A DNA stretch of 6,846 nt from JARRRL01 sp037380725 (GCA_037380725.1 JARRRL010000301.1:1-6846); one strand, 5' to 3'. Numbered from the stretch's first letter, positions 1-6,826 are shown. A program made the numbers and translations. The notes: generated from the letters alone by a model not told the origin.

Positions 1-345
1 GCGACAATAACACGTTTTATATGAGATCAAAAAAACTACAGCCTTAAACCAGCCTATGCCTCGCTATGGCAAAGCTCAGACTCACTTCACGAGGAAACAA
101 ATAAATAGTGAATACATATGCGCATTGCATTGGCAGATCATAAATCAGTCTAAATGAAAAGTAGGCTAATTTAACAAGTAAAGCAATGTGGTTAATAGCA
201 GACAGCGGAATCCGAAGCATCCAGCCGTATGCTTTGTTAATTTAAAATTATGAGAAAAGCGTTCGGGGTATCACGGCAAGCGCACACACCGAAATACAAC
301 TTGTCTGACTTAGAAGATCATCGCTAGGTGCAAATCCGTCAACAC
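1..345. other. Gene-free stretch downstream of hisD
   Basis: This stretch lies beyond the stop codon of hisD. I find no open frame of useful length on either strand, no tRNA or rRNA, and no insertion-sequence ends. In Pseudomonas-type gene order hisC would follow hisD here on the minus strand, but translating the minus strand gives no recognisable aminotransferase sequence. The base composition looks more AT-rich than the flanking genes. There is a short imperfect stem (AAGCAT at 215-220 with ATGCTT at 229-234), but it lacks a following T run and is not a convincing terminator. It may be eroded former coding sequence, but nothing in the sequence proves that. Confidence 0.6.
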
Positions 346-1538
346 TCAATCCAGTCGACATTCTGCTGCGCGCGCATGCGCTTCCAACGATTCTTCACGC
401 GCTAAAGTTCGCGCAATATTGGCGCAATGACGCCCGCCGGATTCCGAGCACTTCACCACTGAGCTGCGCTTTCGAAAATCGTCTACACCCAATGGCGAGC
501 TGAATCGTGCACTGCCGACTGTCGGCAACACGTGATTTGAACCCAAACTGTAATCCCCTAACGCGACAGCCGCACGTGAACCCAACAAAATAGATCCCGC
601 ATGACGGATAGCGGGTAACCACGATTCCGGATCGGATACCATTAATTCAAGATGCTCTGAGGCGATTCGATTCGCACACTCAATCGCTTCTTCACGATGC
701 CGCACCTGCACCAATGCCCCGTGCTCTGTTAAGCTTTTTTGTATAATATCCGCCCGGGGTTGGCCGGGCACCTGACGCAATAATTCCTGGTATACGGCAT
801 GGATCAACGGTGCCGAACTGCTCACTAAAATAGACTGTGCCATGACATCGTGCTCGGCCTGCGCCATAAGATCCCACGCTACCCATTCCGGGTTGGCATC
901 CTCATCCGCCACAATCAGCACTTCAGACGGACCCGCCACCATATCAATGCCCACCGTTCCAAATACAAGCCGCTTGGCTGCCGTCACGTATTGATTCCCA
1001 GGGCCAACAATTTTATCCACCTTTGGCAGCGACTCGGTACCAAATGACATAGCCGCCACAGCCTGCGCGAAACACCTGCCACTTGAGCAGGAATCGCGTT
1101 CATCAGCACCGAAGAAGGATAACTGGCTAATCCGCCCGGTACGTATAAGCCGACACGATCCATGGGGGTATAGCGCTGCATTAACGTGTTGCCCCATTCA
1201 TCCTGGAATGACCAATCGGCTTGTACCTGGTGTTGGTGATAGGCTCGAATGCGATCGGCGGCTTGTTCTAGTGCTGTTCGAACATCATAAGCAATGCCAC
1301 TCAGTGCACGGGCGCGCTGTGCAGGGGGCACCCACAATTGTCGCGCATGCGTCAACGATAAACGATCAAAACGCTCCGTGTAGCGCAACAGTGCCGCATC
1401 GCCTTCTTCACGCACCGCATTCAAGATCGACATAACGACGGAAAAAACCGTGTCCCCGGTGCTCACCTCGCGTTGTAACAAGCGATTAAGCGATTCAGAA
1501 AAATCCGCATCAACAGTTGTCAATCTTGTGATGTCCAC
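346..1538 (-). pseudogene. hisD: Histidinol dehydrogenase, broken by internal deletion
   Basis: HisD is a zinc enzyme that oxidises L-histidinol to L-histidine with NAD in the cytoplasm, the last two steps of histidine synthesis. The GTG start at 1538 is preceded by GGAGG at six bases. The first frame gives about 156 good HisD residues, including YVPGG and ASYPSSVLMNAIPAQVAGV. It then runs into unrelated sequence ending at 984. The correct protein resumes in another frame at about 1068 (AQAVAAM, then KVDKIVGPGNQYV) and runs about 240 residues to the stop at 346. Comparison with the family shows about 35 codons missing at the junction with two stray bases left, so about 103 bases are gone, out of frame. 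The second part keeps all the expected zinc and catalytic residues: QAEHD, SEHLEL, LGDY and the C-terminal AHARAAE. Intact length would be about 431 residues. It follows hisG after a 132-base gap. As read, it cannot make a working enzyme. Confidence 0.93.
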
Positions 1539-1554
1539 AACTGACCTCCATCCA

Positions 1555-1619
1555 CATCAACAATATGCATCAACAATACGCATCAATAGAGCGCTAAAAT
1601 GCAAAAAACACAAAAAACA
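1555..1619. repeat. Short tandem repeats between hisG and hisD
   Basis: Two neighbouring tandem repeats lie in the hisD leader. A 13-base unit, CATCAACAATATG (1555-1567), is followed by CATCAACAATACG (1568-1580) and a partial third copy, CATCAA. Then a 9-base unit, CAAAAAACA, occurs twice (1602-1610 and 1611-1619) and is followed by a degenerate third copy. The arrays lie upstream of the hisD Shine-Dalgarno sequence and are not coding. They look like slippage products. They are too short and have no spacers, so they are not CRISPR. Confidence 0.85.
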
Positions 1620-1670
1620 TAAAAAATGAGAAACAAGATCAACATCGCAGCGGCACGAACGCCAAAAGCT

Positions 1671-2303
1671 TCAGCCCCCCATCGCTTTGACTTGTTCGGC
1701 TAAATCCTGAATCACACTACGCAAGCGCTGATTGCGCCGCTTCATGGACGATTTATTAACCACCAAACGAGAGGTGATTTCCATAATCAATTCAGTTGGC
1801 TGCAACCCATTGGCTATTAATGTTTTACCCGTATCCACCACGTCAACAATTTTGTGCGACAAGCCCACTAAGGGTGCCAACTCCATCGAGCCATACAGTT
1901 TAATGATATCGACCTGCTGACCCTTTTCCGCGAAATAATTGCGCGTGGTGTTCACATACTTTGTGGCCACACGCAAACGACCGTGGACAGGTGGCTTATC
2001 ATCGGGCTCAGCCACCATCAACTTGCATCGAGCAATCTGCAGGTCAAGGACTTCATACAAATCTGAACCGGTTTGCTCCAATAAAACATCTTTTCCAACT
2101 ACACCAATGTCAGCCGCGCCCTGTGATAAAAATACGGGCACATCCGTAGCGCGCAATACCAACAAGCGCACATCAGCATGGTTCGTGGGCAAAATCAGCT
2201 TCCGAGAAGTCTCGGGTGACTCCAACGCTCGAATACCCGCCTGCGCGAGCAATGGCAGCGTTTGTTCTAGAATACGACCTTTAGAAACAGCAAAAGTAAT
2301 CAT
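1671..2303 (-). CDS. hisG: ATP phosphoribosyltransferase, short form
   Basis: HisG joins ATP and PRPP to give phosphoribosyl-ATP, the first committed and feedback-controlled step of histidine synthesis, in the cytoplasm. The product is 210 residues and aligns along its whole length with the short HisG type. That type lacks the C-terminal regulatory domain and needs HisZ as a partner; hisZ is not in this window. Visible landmarks are SKGRILEQTLPLL at residues 7-19, SRKLILPT at 33-40, RATDVPVF at 51-58, GAADIGVVGKDVL at 62-74, KLYGSMELAPLVGL at 135-148 and the PRPP-binding DVVDTGKT at 154-161. I chose the ATG at 2303 because homologues begin close to M-x-x-A-x-SKGRIL. A TTG at 2342 would add 13 unlike residues, and neither start has a strong Shine-Dalgarno sequence. 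The gene looks intact, which is odd beside a broken hisD. Confidence 0.95.
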   Translation of the reverse strand: MITFAVSKGRILEQTLPLLAQAGIRALESPETSRKLILPTNHADVRLLVLRATDVPVFLSQGAADIGVVGKDVLLEQTGSDLYEVLDLQIARCKLMVAEPDDKPPVHGRLRVATKYVNTTRNYFAEKGQQVDIIKLYGSMELAPLVGLSHKIVDVVDTGKTLIANGLQPTELIMEITSRLVVNKSSMKRRNQRLRSVIQDLAEQVKAMGG

Positions 2304-2327
2304 GATGTCATCACAACGTGGTCCGTC

Positions 2328-2351
2328 AGTACCGTAAAGCAAGTACCGTAA
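2328..2351. repeat. 14-base tandem duplication before hisG
   Basis: AGTACCGTAA occurs at 2328-2337 and again at 2342-2351, giving a 14-base period. It lies in the 82-base gap between the murA stop and the hisG start, where it displaces any clear ribosome binding site for hisG. It resembles the other slippage duplications in this window. Confidence 0.85.
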
Positions 2352-2385
2352 GGAGCACTTGCTTCCACATTCTATCGCCTAAAAT

Positions 2386-3640
2386 CTATCGCGTAACCCG
2401 ACGAATGTGGGCCCCCAGATTTAGCATTTTTTGTTCAAGCCGCTCATACCCTCGATCCATATGATAGATACGTTGAATCTCGGTCTCACCGTGAGCCACT
2501 AAGCCTGCTATCACCAAACTGGCTGAAGCGCGTAAGTCCGTAGCCATAACCGGCGCACCAGTCAAAGTCGGCACCCCTTCCGTTACCAAGGTATTGCCTT
2601 TGACCACAATTCGCGCTCCCATACGCATCAATTCTTGAGCGTGCATAAATCGATTTTCAAAAATCGTCTCGGTAATCACACCGGTGCCCCGAGCGACCGC
2701 ATTCAACGCCACAAACTGTGCCTGCATGTCTGTTGGGAAGCCCGGGTAAGGCGAAGTCGTCAAACTGACTGCTTTGGGTTGCTCACCAGCCATATCCAGT
2801 TGGATTTCACGTTCCCTCACGCTCAATTGCGCCCCAGCCTCTTTCAACTTAATCAATACGGCATCCAGCAAAGCGGGATCCACATCTTGTACCGTGATTT
2901 GTCCACGCGTAGCGGCTGCGGCCACCAAAAACGTACCTGCTTCAATACGATCTGGAATCACTTTGTGTGTGGTTCCACCGAGCTGCGACACCCCGCGCAC
3001 AACAATTACTGCCGTGCCCGCCCCCAGCCCCCATAGAAATCAAATAATTTGCTAAATCAACTACTTCTGGCTCACGCGCCGCATTTTCTATGATCGTCGT
3101 ACCCTTGGCCAGCGTCGCCGCCATCAGCAAATTCTCTGTCCCCGTAACCGTAACCATATCTAACACCAAACGTGCACCCTGCAAGCCCTGTGGCGCCCGA
3201 GCAAATATGTACCCCCCTTCTACGCGAAGTTCGGCACCCATTGCGGATAACCCTTGCAAATGCACGTTCACCGGACGACTACCAATCGCACAACCACCTG
3301 GCAACGACACTTCAGCTTGCCCCCAATGGGCCAGCAGAGGACCTAAGACCAAAATGGAAGCTCGCATGGTTTTTACCAGGTCATACGGAGCGCGATAACC
3401 GCTCAATTCCGAAGCCGTCAAGGCAACCGTTCCCGGTTCGCCACAGGCCACAGAAACCCCCATGTGCTCCAACAAAGCCAGTGTTGTGCTCACATCTCGC
3501 AGTTGCGGTACGTTGTGTAAAGTAACCGTTTCGGACGTTAACAACGAGGCTGCCAAAATAGGCAGACTGGAATTTTTCGCCCCAGAAACACAAACTGTCC
3601 CACACAAGGGATTTCCGCCAGATAAAACAAAGCGATCCAT
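2386..3640 (-). pseudogene. murA: UDP-GlcNAc enolpyruvyl transferase, frameshifted
   Basis: MurA transfers enolpyruvate from PEP to UDP-N-acetylglucosamine, the first committed step of peptidoglycan synthesis, in the cytoplasm. The ATG at 3640 has AGGAG eleven bases upstream. The first frame gives 205 clean MurA residues: SGAKNSSLPIL from residue 19 with the substrate-binding Lys-Asn, KTMRASI from 90, and LPGGCAIGSRPV with the catalytic cysteine at residue 117 (Cys115 in E. coli). After ANYLISMGA, at about 3025, the frame is lost. The correct protein resumes as GAGTAVIVVRGV in the next frame and continues through VIPDRIEAGTFL, FPTDMQAQF, ENRFMHAQELMRMGA and DLRASASLVIAGL to the stop at 2386. 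Family alignment shows three residues missing between MGA and GAGT with one base in their place, a net loss of about 8 bases. Repaired length would be about 420 residues, normal for MurA. Unless another murA exists, such damage should be lethal to a walled cell. Confidence 0.92.
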
Positions 3641-3658
3641 CGGACAGCTTGCTCCTAT

Positions 3659-3698
3659 TTTTTTGTCTCATTCACGTGTTTTTTGTCTCACTCACTTG
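3659..3698. repeat. 20-base tandem duplication across ibaG stop
   Basis: A 20-base unit beginning with six T followed by GTCTCA occurs at 3659-3678 and 3679-3698 with two mismatches (ATTCACGTG against ACTCACTTG at the end of the unit). It covers the last codons and stop of ibaG and reaches towards the murA ribosome binding site. The duplication probably set the current ibaG C-terminal tail (VSETKNT), because the stop lies within the copy nearer murA. Confidence 0.85.
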
Positions 3699-3917
3699 AT
3701 CGGGCGTAAACGTTTTCATACTCACGGCGTGCAAGTCCCCACTTTCAATAAAAGGTGCTAAGCATGCATAAACCCGCTGCTGTCTACGCACAGGAGGCAA
3801 ACCTTCGAAGGCCGAGCTCACCACTTCCAGTTCAAAACGGCAACCTTCACCGGAAACGGAGACGCGCGCATCACCGAGCGACTGGCGAATCGCTTCCACA
3901 ATAAGTTCAGAATTCAA
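3672..3917 (-). CDS. ibaG: BolA-family iron-sulfur protein IbaG
   Basis: The product is an 81-residue BolA-family protein of the IbaG (YrbA) type. Family members bind a [2Fe-2S] cluster together with monothiol glutaredoxin and take part in iron-sulfur trafficking and acid-stress responses. Visible family signs are VSVSGEGCRFELEVV at residues 19-33, a helix FEGLPPVRRQQRVY at 37-50, and HAVSMKTFTP at 63-72 with the invariant histidine at 63. The start is TTG at 3917. It is supported by AGAGGAGAG just upstream at good spacing and by an in-frame stop a little further up, so no ATG alternative exists. The gene lies 39 bases after mlaC and 31 bases before murA, the usual order except that mlaB, normally between mlaC and ibaG, is missing. 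It appears intact; only the tail has been altered by a tandem duplication. Confidence 0.92.
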   Translation of the reverse strand: MNSELIVEAIRQSLGDARVSVSGEGCRFELEVVSSAFEGLPPVRRQQRVYACLAPFIESGDLHAVSMKTFTPDQVSETKNT

Positions 3918-3956
3918 ACAGACTCTCTCCTCTCATCATTGACCGTCGCATCGCGT

Positions 3957-4642
3957 TCACAACTCAGCCACTTTTGAACTCCATGTCCGAATGACATCAT
4001 CAATATTGCCTTTATTTTTACGCAGTGCTTCGCTGAATTGATTGCGAAACGTCAAGCCAATATTGACACCATTTAATATTAAGTTTTCCACCTTCCATCG
4101 ACCGCTCTGGGCCTCATACAGTGCGTATTCAACGGGATAGACATCACCATCAGCCGTGCGAATGTGCATATCCACTTTCGCGCGTCGACGTCGACCTTCC
4201 TCATCAATACCTTCGAAAGGCTGAATCATAATCTTTTGATTTGAATACGAGGACATGGCCGAGGCATAGGTATTGATCAAACTTTCTCGAAATACCGTGG
4301 CAAAAGCCTGTCGCTGCGCTGCTGAGGCATACTGGTAGTGTTTAGCCATGACCCGACGAGCAATTAGATCAAAATCTATCATAATGGCAAAGGTCTGTTC
4401 CACCACCTCTCGAGAAAACGCTTCGCGCTCTTTATCGCTTTCCAATGCTTGATAATGTTCTAACTTTTGGCAGAAGCAGGAGCAGTGGTCAACGATGAGG
4501 TCGTCGTCGCCACGGCCTCTGGATCAGCCATCGCGAGATTGATCAAACTGAACCCTGAAATAAAACCCATCAAAACCACATTCAAAACCACACTGAAACT
4601 TAAAAAAGCGTTCGCGCGTATGATAAGCGTCTTCAAATTCAC
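3957..4642 (-). pseudogene. mlaC: Periplasmic phospholipid-binding MlaC, frameshifted
   Basis: MlaC is the periplasmic shuttle that carries phospholipids between the outer-membrane MlaA complex and the inner-membrane MlaFEDB transporter. The start is GTG at 4642, with AGGAG six bases upstream. Residues 1-39 form a signal peptide: basic start, long hydrophobic core, and cleavage after NLAMA before DPEA. The frame hits a stop at 4460 just after an AAAA run (4465-4468). Adding one A gives SAKKLEHYQAL and joins the main MlaC body, which is open to 3957. That body includes FDLIARRVMAKHYQYASAAQRQAFATVF, TYASAMSSY and WKVENLILNGVNIGLTFRNQF. Repaired length would be about 228 residues against 211 in E. 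coli. A TTG at 4445 could start a 162-residue product, but it would lack export and the N-terminal helix. The one-base change could be a real mutation or a homopolymer reading error. Confidence 0.85.
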
Positions 4643-4854
4643 GTCTAGCTCCTAATCGCAGTCAGGCTCTCTGCCTCAGATTTGTACCCTTTCAGGCACC
4701 GGGACCTCGACAGATCGACAATACAAGACAATATTAAAAACAACCGTATTCTATACAACAACACATAACAACATACAGCGACAGATCCATGCTCGCCTCA
4801 AACAGTTCCTCAATCGTGCCCCCTCGCGACCTCAGCCCCGTTCCACAGGTGGGG

Positions 4855-4884
4855 ATTGTACACCAGCCGCCAACACGCTGCCGA
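4855..4884 (-). promoter_or_regulatory. Possible sigma-70-type promoter for mlaC
   Basis: On the minus strand TACAAT (4860-4855) matches the -10 consensus at five of six positions. It is preceded at 18 bases by TCGGCA (4884-4879), which matches the -35 consensus at four of six. It points towards mlaC, about 210 bases away, and lies where a promoter of the original mla operon would be expected. Such matches are common by chance. Confidence 0.3.
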
Positions 4885-5004
4885 ATTTCAGAACGAGCAC
4901 ACATCAACTCAACTCAGACACATCAACCCATCCGGTCGGGTGCACAACAATTGGACACGTAAACCGTATCATCCATCTGCCTGTGTGATACCATCACCTC
5001 CCAT

Positions 5005-5051
5005 GTAACACCAAACCAAATAGGTAACACCAAATAGGTAACACCGAATAA
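5005..5051. repeat. Three-copy 14-base tandem repeat before kdsD
   Basis: The unit GTAACACCAAATAG occurs at 5024-5037 and, with two changes, at 5038-5051. A first copy at 5005-5023 carries an extra five-base CCAAA insertion that is itself a small duplication. It is AT-rich and non-coding, 70-115 bases upstream of kdsD, in the region where the kdsD promoter should lie. Confidence 0.85.
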
Positions 5052-5082
5052 AGAAACAGAAACAATGCCGCCCACACCTGTA

Positions 5083-5114
5083 CCATCGATGCAGGAGACC
5101 ATCAATGCAGGAGA
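5083..5114 (+). repeat. 16-base duplication of the kdsD ribosome binding site
   Basis: CCATCGATGCAGGAGA (5083-5098) is followed directly by CCATCAATGCAGGAGA (5099-5114), differing at one base. Each copy carries an AGGAG Shine-Dalgarno sequence. The second is seven bases from the ATG at 5120 and the first is eight bases from the ATG at 5105. The duplication therefore created a second, in-frame translation start for kdsD. Confidence 0.9.
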
Positions 5115-5119
5115 CAAGC

Positions 5120-6124
5120 ATGTTGGCAACAACTCGCCATAAACCGCGAATTGACCTCGACTTTGACTTCATTGCCACAGGCAAACGCGTCCTTAAAATC
5201 GAACAATTAGCCATTGATAAAACAGCACGTCACTTGGACAACTGTTTTGCGCAAGCGTGCCAATTGGTGGCGCGCTGCACCGGTCGAGTGATTGTCATGG
5301 GGATGGGGAAATCCGGCCACATCGGACGAAAAATTGCCGCCACATTGGCCTCAACGGGAACCCCCAGTTTCTTCGTACATCCTGCTGAAGCGGGCCACGG
5401 TGACTTGGGTATGATCACCAGCAAAGACCTTGTCATCGCCCTCTCTCACTCCGGCAACACCGAGGAAATCATTACGATACTACCGCCGCTTAAGCGCCTG
5501 AACGTACCCGTGATCAGCTTCTGCGGCGACCCACAATCCGTGCTCGCGCAATCGGCGGATGTCGCGGTCAACATCGCCATTGATCAAGAGGCGTGCCCCT
5601 TAGGCCTTGCGCCCACAGCCAGCACAACCGTAACCCTTGCCTTGGGGGATGCCCTGGCAATCGCTTTGCTTGAGGCGCGCGGTTTTACCACTGATGATTT
5701 TGCTTTCTCTCACCCCAGCGGCAGCCTTGGACGACGATTACTGCTCAAAGTCAGCGATGTGATGCACAGTCATGACCGTCTGCCTCTTGTCACTGATACC
5801 GTCACCATCAAAGAAGCATTGCTGGAAATGACCGCCAAAGGGCTTGGCATGACCATCGTGGTGAATGATACTGGAAGCATTGCTGGCTTATACACAGATG
5901 GCGATCTGCGCCGCAGCCTGAATCAAAACTGGGATATTTCGACCACACCCATTAAACAAGTGATGACGCACAATCCAAAAACCATCAGCCAGAACGCCCT
6001 AGCCGCCGAAGCGTTACACCTCATGGAGAAACACATTATTAACGGTTTGGTTGCCGTCAGTGAGGACAATCGCCCTGTGGGCGCCTTAAATATGCAGGAT
6101 CTAATTCGTGCTCAAGTTGTCTGA
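5120..6124 (+). CDS. kdsD: Arabinose-5-phosphate isomerase KdsD
   Basis: KdsD converts ribulose 5-phosphate to arabinose 5-phosphate in the cytoplasm, the first step towards Kdo, the inner-core sugar of LPS. The product from the ATG at 5120 is 334 residues (328 in E. coli). An SIS sugar-isomerase domain covers roughly residues 40-180, with VIVMGMGKSGHIGRK at 57-71, STGTPSFFVHPAEAGHGDLGM at 78-98 and EACPLGLAPTASTT at 157-170. Two CBS domains follow, at about 208-270 and 276-334, containing VSDVM, LYTDGDLRR and IKQVM. The active-site residues known in E. coli (K59, E111, E152, H193) correspond to K64, E116, E157 and H198 with a constant offset. The usual SHPGG reads SHPSG here. An upstream in-frame ATG at 5105 would add five residues. 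kdsC, the usual next gene, is missing. The gene is otherwise intact. Confidence 0.96.
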   Translation: MLATTRHKPRIDLDFDFIATGKRVLKIEQLAIDKTARHLDNCFAQACQLVARCTGRVIVMGMGKSGHIGRKIAATLASTGTPSFFVHPAEAGHGDLGMITSKDLVIALSHSGNTEEIITILPPLKRLNVPVISFCGDPQSVLAQSADVAVNIAIDQEACPLGLAPTASTTVTLALGDALAIALLEARGFTTDDFAFSHPSGSLGRRLLLKVSDVMHSHDRLPLVTDTVTIKEALLEMTAKGLGMTIVVNDTGSIAGLYTDGDLRRSLNQNWDISTTPIKQVMTHNPKTISQNALAAEALHLMEKHIINGLVAVSEDNRPVGALNMQDLIRAQVV

Positions 6125-6130
6125 GGTTTT

Positions 6131-6152
6131 ATCGCCACTGAATCGCCACCGA
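6131..6152. repeat. 11-base tandem duplication after kdsD
   Basis: ATCGCCACTGA (6131-6141) is followed directly by ATCGCCACCGA (6142-6152), one mismatch. It begins six bases after the kdsD stop codon, in the gap where kdsC would normally lie. Confidence 0.8.
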
Positions 6153-6187
6153 ACAGCATCGGTTTACGTTAACTGGAGTCGATCTTA

Positions 6188-6204
6188 ATCAATCAACGAT
6201 TGAT
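6188..6204. repeat. Perfect 7-base inverted repeat before lptC
   Basis: ATCAATC (6188-6194) and GATTGAT (6198-6204) form a perfect stem with a three-base loop, 22 bases before the chosen lptC start. It is AT-rich, has no T run after it and is unlikely to be a terminator. In RNA it could fold weakly near the lptC ribosome binding site. It may be chance. Confidence 0.4.
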
Positions 6205-6226
6205 AACACAAACCAAGGAAATCGGC

Positions 6227-6826
6227 GTGTCTGACGACAAACTCTCCACTCCACACACTCAACGCGGTCGCCGCCGCCAACCCCTGCTGATACTATTAGC
6301 AATCGTATGCGGCGGCACGTTTTGGTTTGCAAATTGGGATTCCGAACGACAACCCCACTTGTCTCCCAGCACAGCGTTACCCGATTTTGTGATCAATAAC
6401 TTTATCTCACACACTTATACGGAAACGGGCAAACGGTTGTATCAGTTAAGCGCGACGAAACTCACGCATTACGAAAAAACAGATGAATCGTATTTGGACG
6501 ATCCAGAATTTCGAGCCGAGCCGGGAACCAGCCAACAAGGCTGGCGCGCCACCGCCGAACAAGGTATTGCTGCAGGCGGCGCCAATCACATCAACTTGCA
6601 ACAAAACGTCACATTAATCACAGACGGCACGCCTTTGACCACCTATCGCGTGTACACCGATAACTTAGACTTATATCCAAATCAGCAGCTCGCTCGCACT
6701 GACAGTAAGGTACGCGTAACACAAGCTGATCATTACATCACCAGCACCGGTTTCGACGCCAATTGGGGCATCGGTGAGTTAATACTAACCCAAGACGTGA
6801 AGAGCCACTATGAAGCCACACGATAG
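6227..6826 (+). CDS. lptC: LPS export protein LptC
   Basis: LptC is a single-pass inner-membrane protein that receives LPS from the LptB2FG extractor and passes it to periplasmic LptA. The product is 199 residues (191 in E. coli). It has a short basic cytoplasmic N-terminus (RGRRR at residues 13-17), one membrane segment at about 19-37, then a periplasmic LptC-type beta domain. Signs of the family are PDFVINNF followed by a beta-rich region with YQLSATKLTHYEK, an ATAEQGIA strand, LQQNVTLITDG and a DNLDLYP strand. I chose the GTG at 6227 because AAGGAA lies at proper spacing. The frame extends upstream to a TTG at 6200, but that start has no close Shine-Dalgarno sequence. lptC comes 102 bases after kdsD with no kdsC between, and its end overlaps a probable lptA start, as is usual in this operon. 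Confidence 0.9.
   Translation: MSDDKLSTPHTQRGRRRQPLLILLAIVCGGTFWFANWDSERQPHLSPSTALPDFVINNFISHTYTETGKRLYQLSATKLTHYEKTDESYLDDPEFRAEPGTSQQGWRATAEQGIAAGGANHINLQQNVTLITDGTPLTTYRVYTDNLDLYPNQQLARTDSKVRVTQADHYITSTGFDANWGIGELILTQDVKSHYEATR

Larger units (their letters stand above)
4643..5119. other. Divergent gene-free region where mlaFED is absent
   Basis: In Pseudomonas-type order mlaF, mlaE and mlaD would lie upstream of mlaC, with mlaF divergent from kdsD. Here only 477 bases remain between mlaC and kdsD. I translated the minus strand and saw no MlaF Walker motifs, no MlaE permease and no MlaD sequence. The stretch holds the mlaC ribosome binding site, a possible minus-strand promoter, a 14-base repeat array and a duplicated kdsD ribosome binding site. 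It probably combines the old mlaF/kdsD intergenic region with a deletion joining it directly to mlaC. Confidence 0.65.

Noticed and set aside
118..153. Eleven-codon ATG reading frame (MRIALADHKSV) downstream of hisD
   Set aside because: It is too short, has no well-spaced ribosome binding site and resembles nothing I know.
213..236. Hairpin AAGCAT/ATGCTT as a rho-independent terminator
   Set aside because: The stem is only six to eight pairs, not GC-rich, has an eight-base loop and lacks a T run on either strand.
300..345. tRNA-like T-arm (GGTGCAAATCCGTC)
   Set aside because: No matching acceptor, D or anticodon arm can be built around it.
1939..2337. Plus-strand open frames opposite hisG, murA and hisD
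   Set aside because: They mirror well-recognised minus-strand genes, have no ribosome binding sites of note and no recognisable protein features.
3015..3035. Programmed frameshifting in murA
   Set aside because: Three conserved residues are missing at the junction, so a shift alone would not restore the normal protein; a deletion explains the site better.
4440..4475. Programmed -1 frameshifting as an explanation for mlaC
   Set aside because: The site reads GCC AAA AGT in the first frame, which is not a classical slippery heptamer. I see no strong stem just after it, and MlaC is not known to be made this way.
4800..4863. Minus-strand frame YNPHLWNGAEVARGHD as a remnant of mlaD
   Set aside because: It does not resemble any MlaD segment I know, is very short, and overlaps the likely promoter -10 element.
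5005..5051. Repeat array as CRISPR or an iteron origin
   Set aside because: Units are 14 bases, directly abutting and without spacers, with no cas or rep gene; slippage is the simpler explanation.
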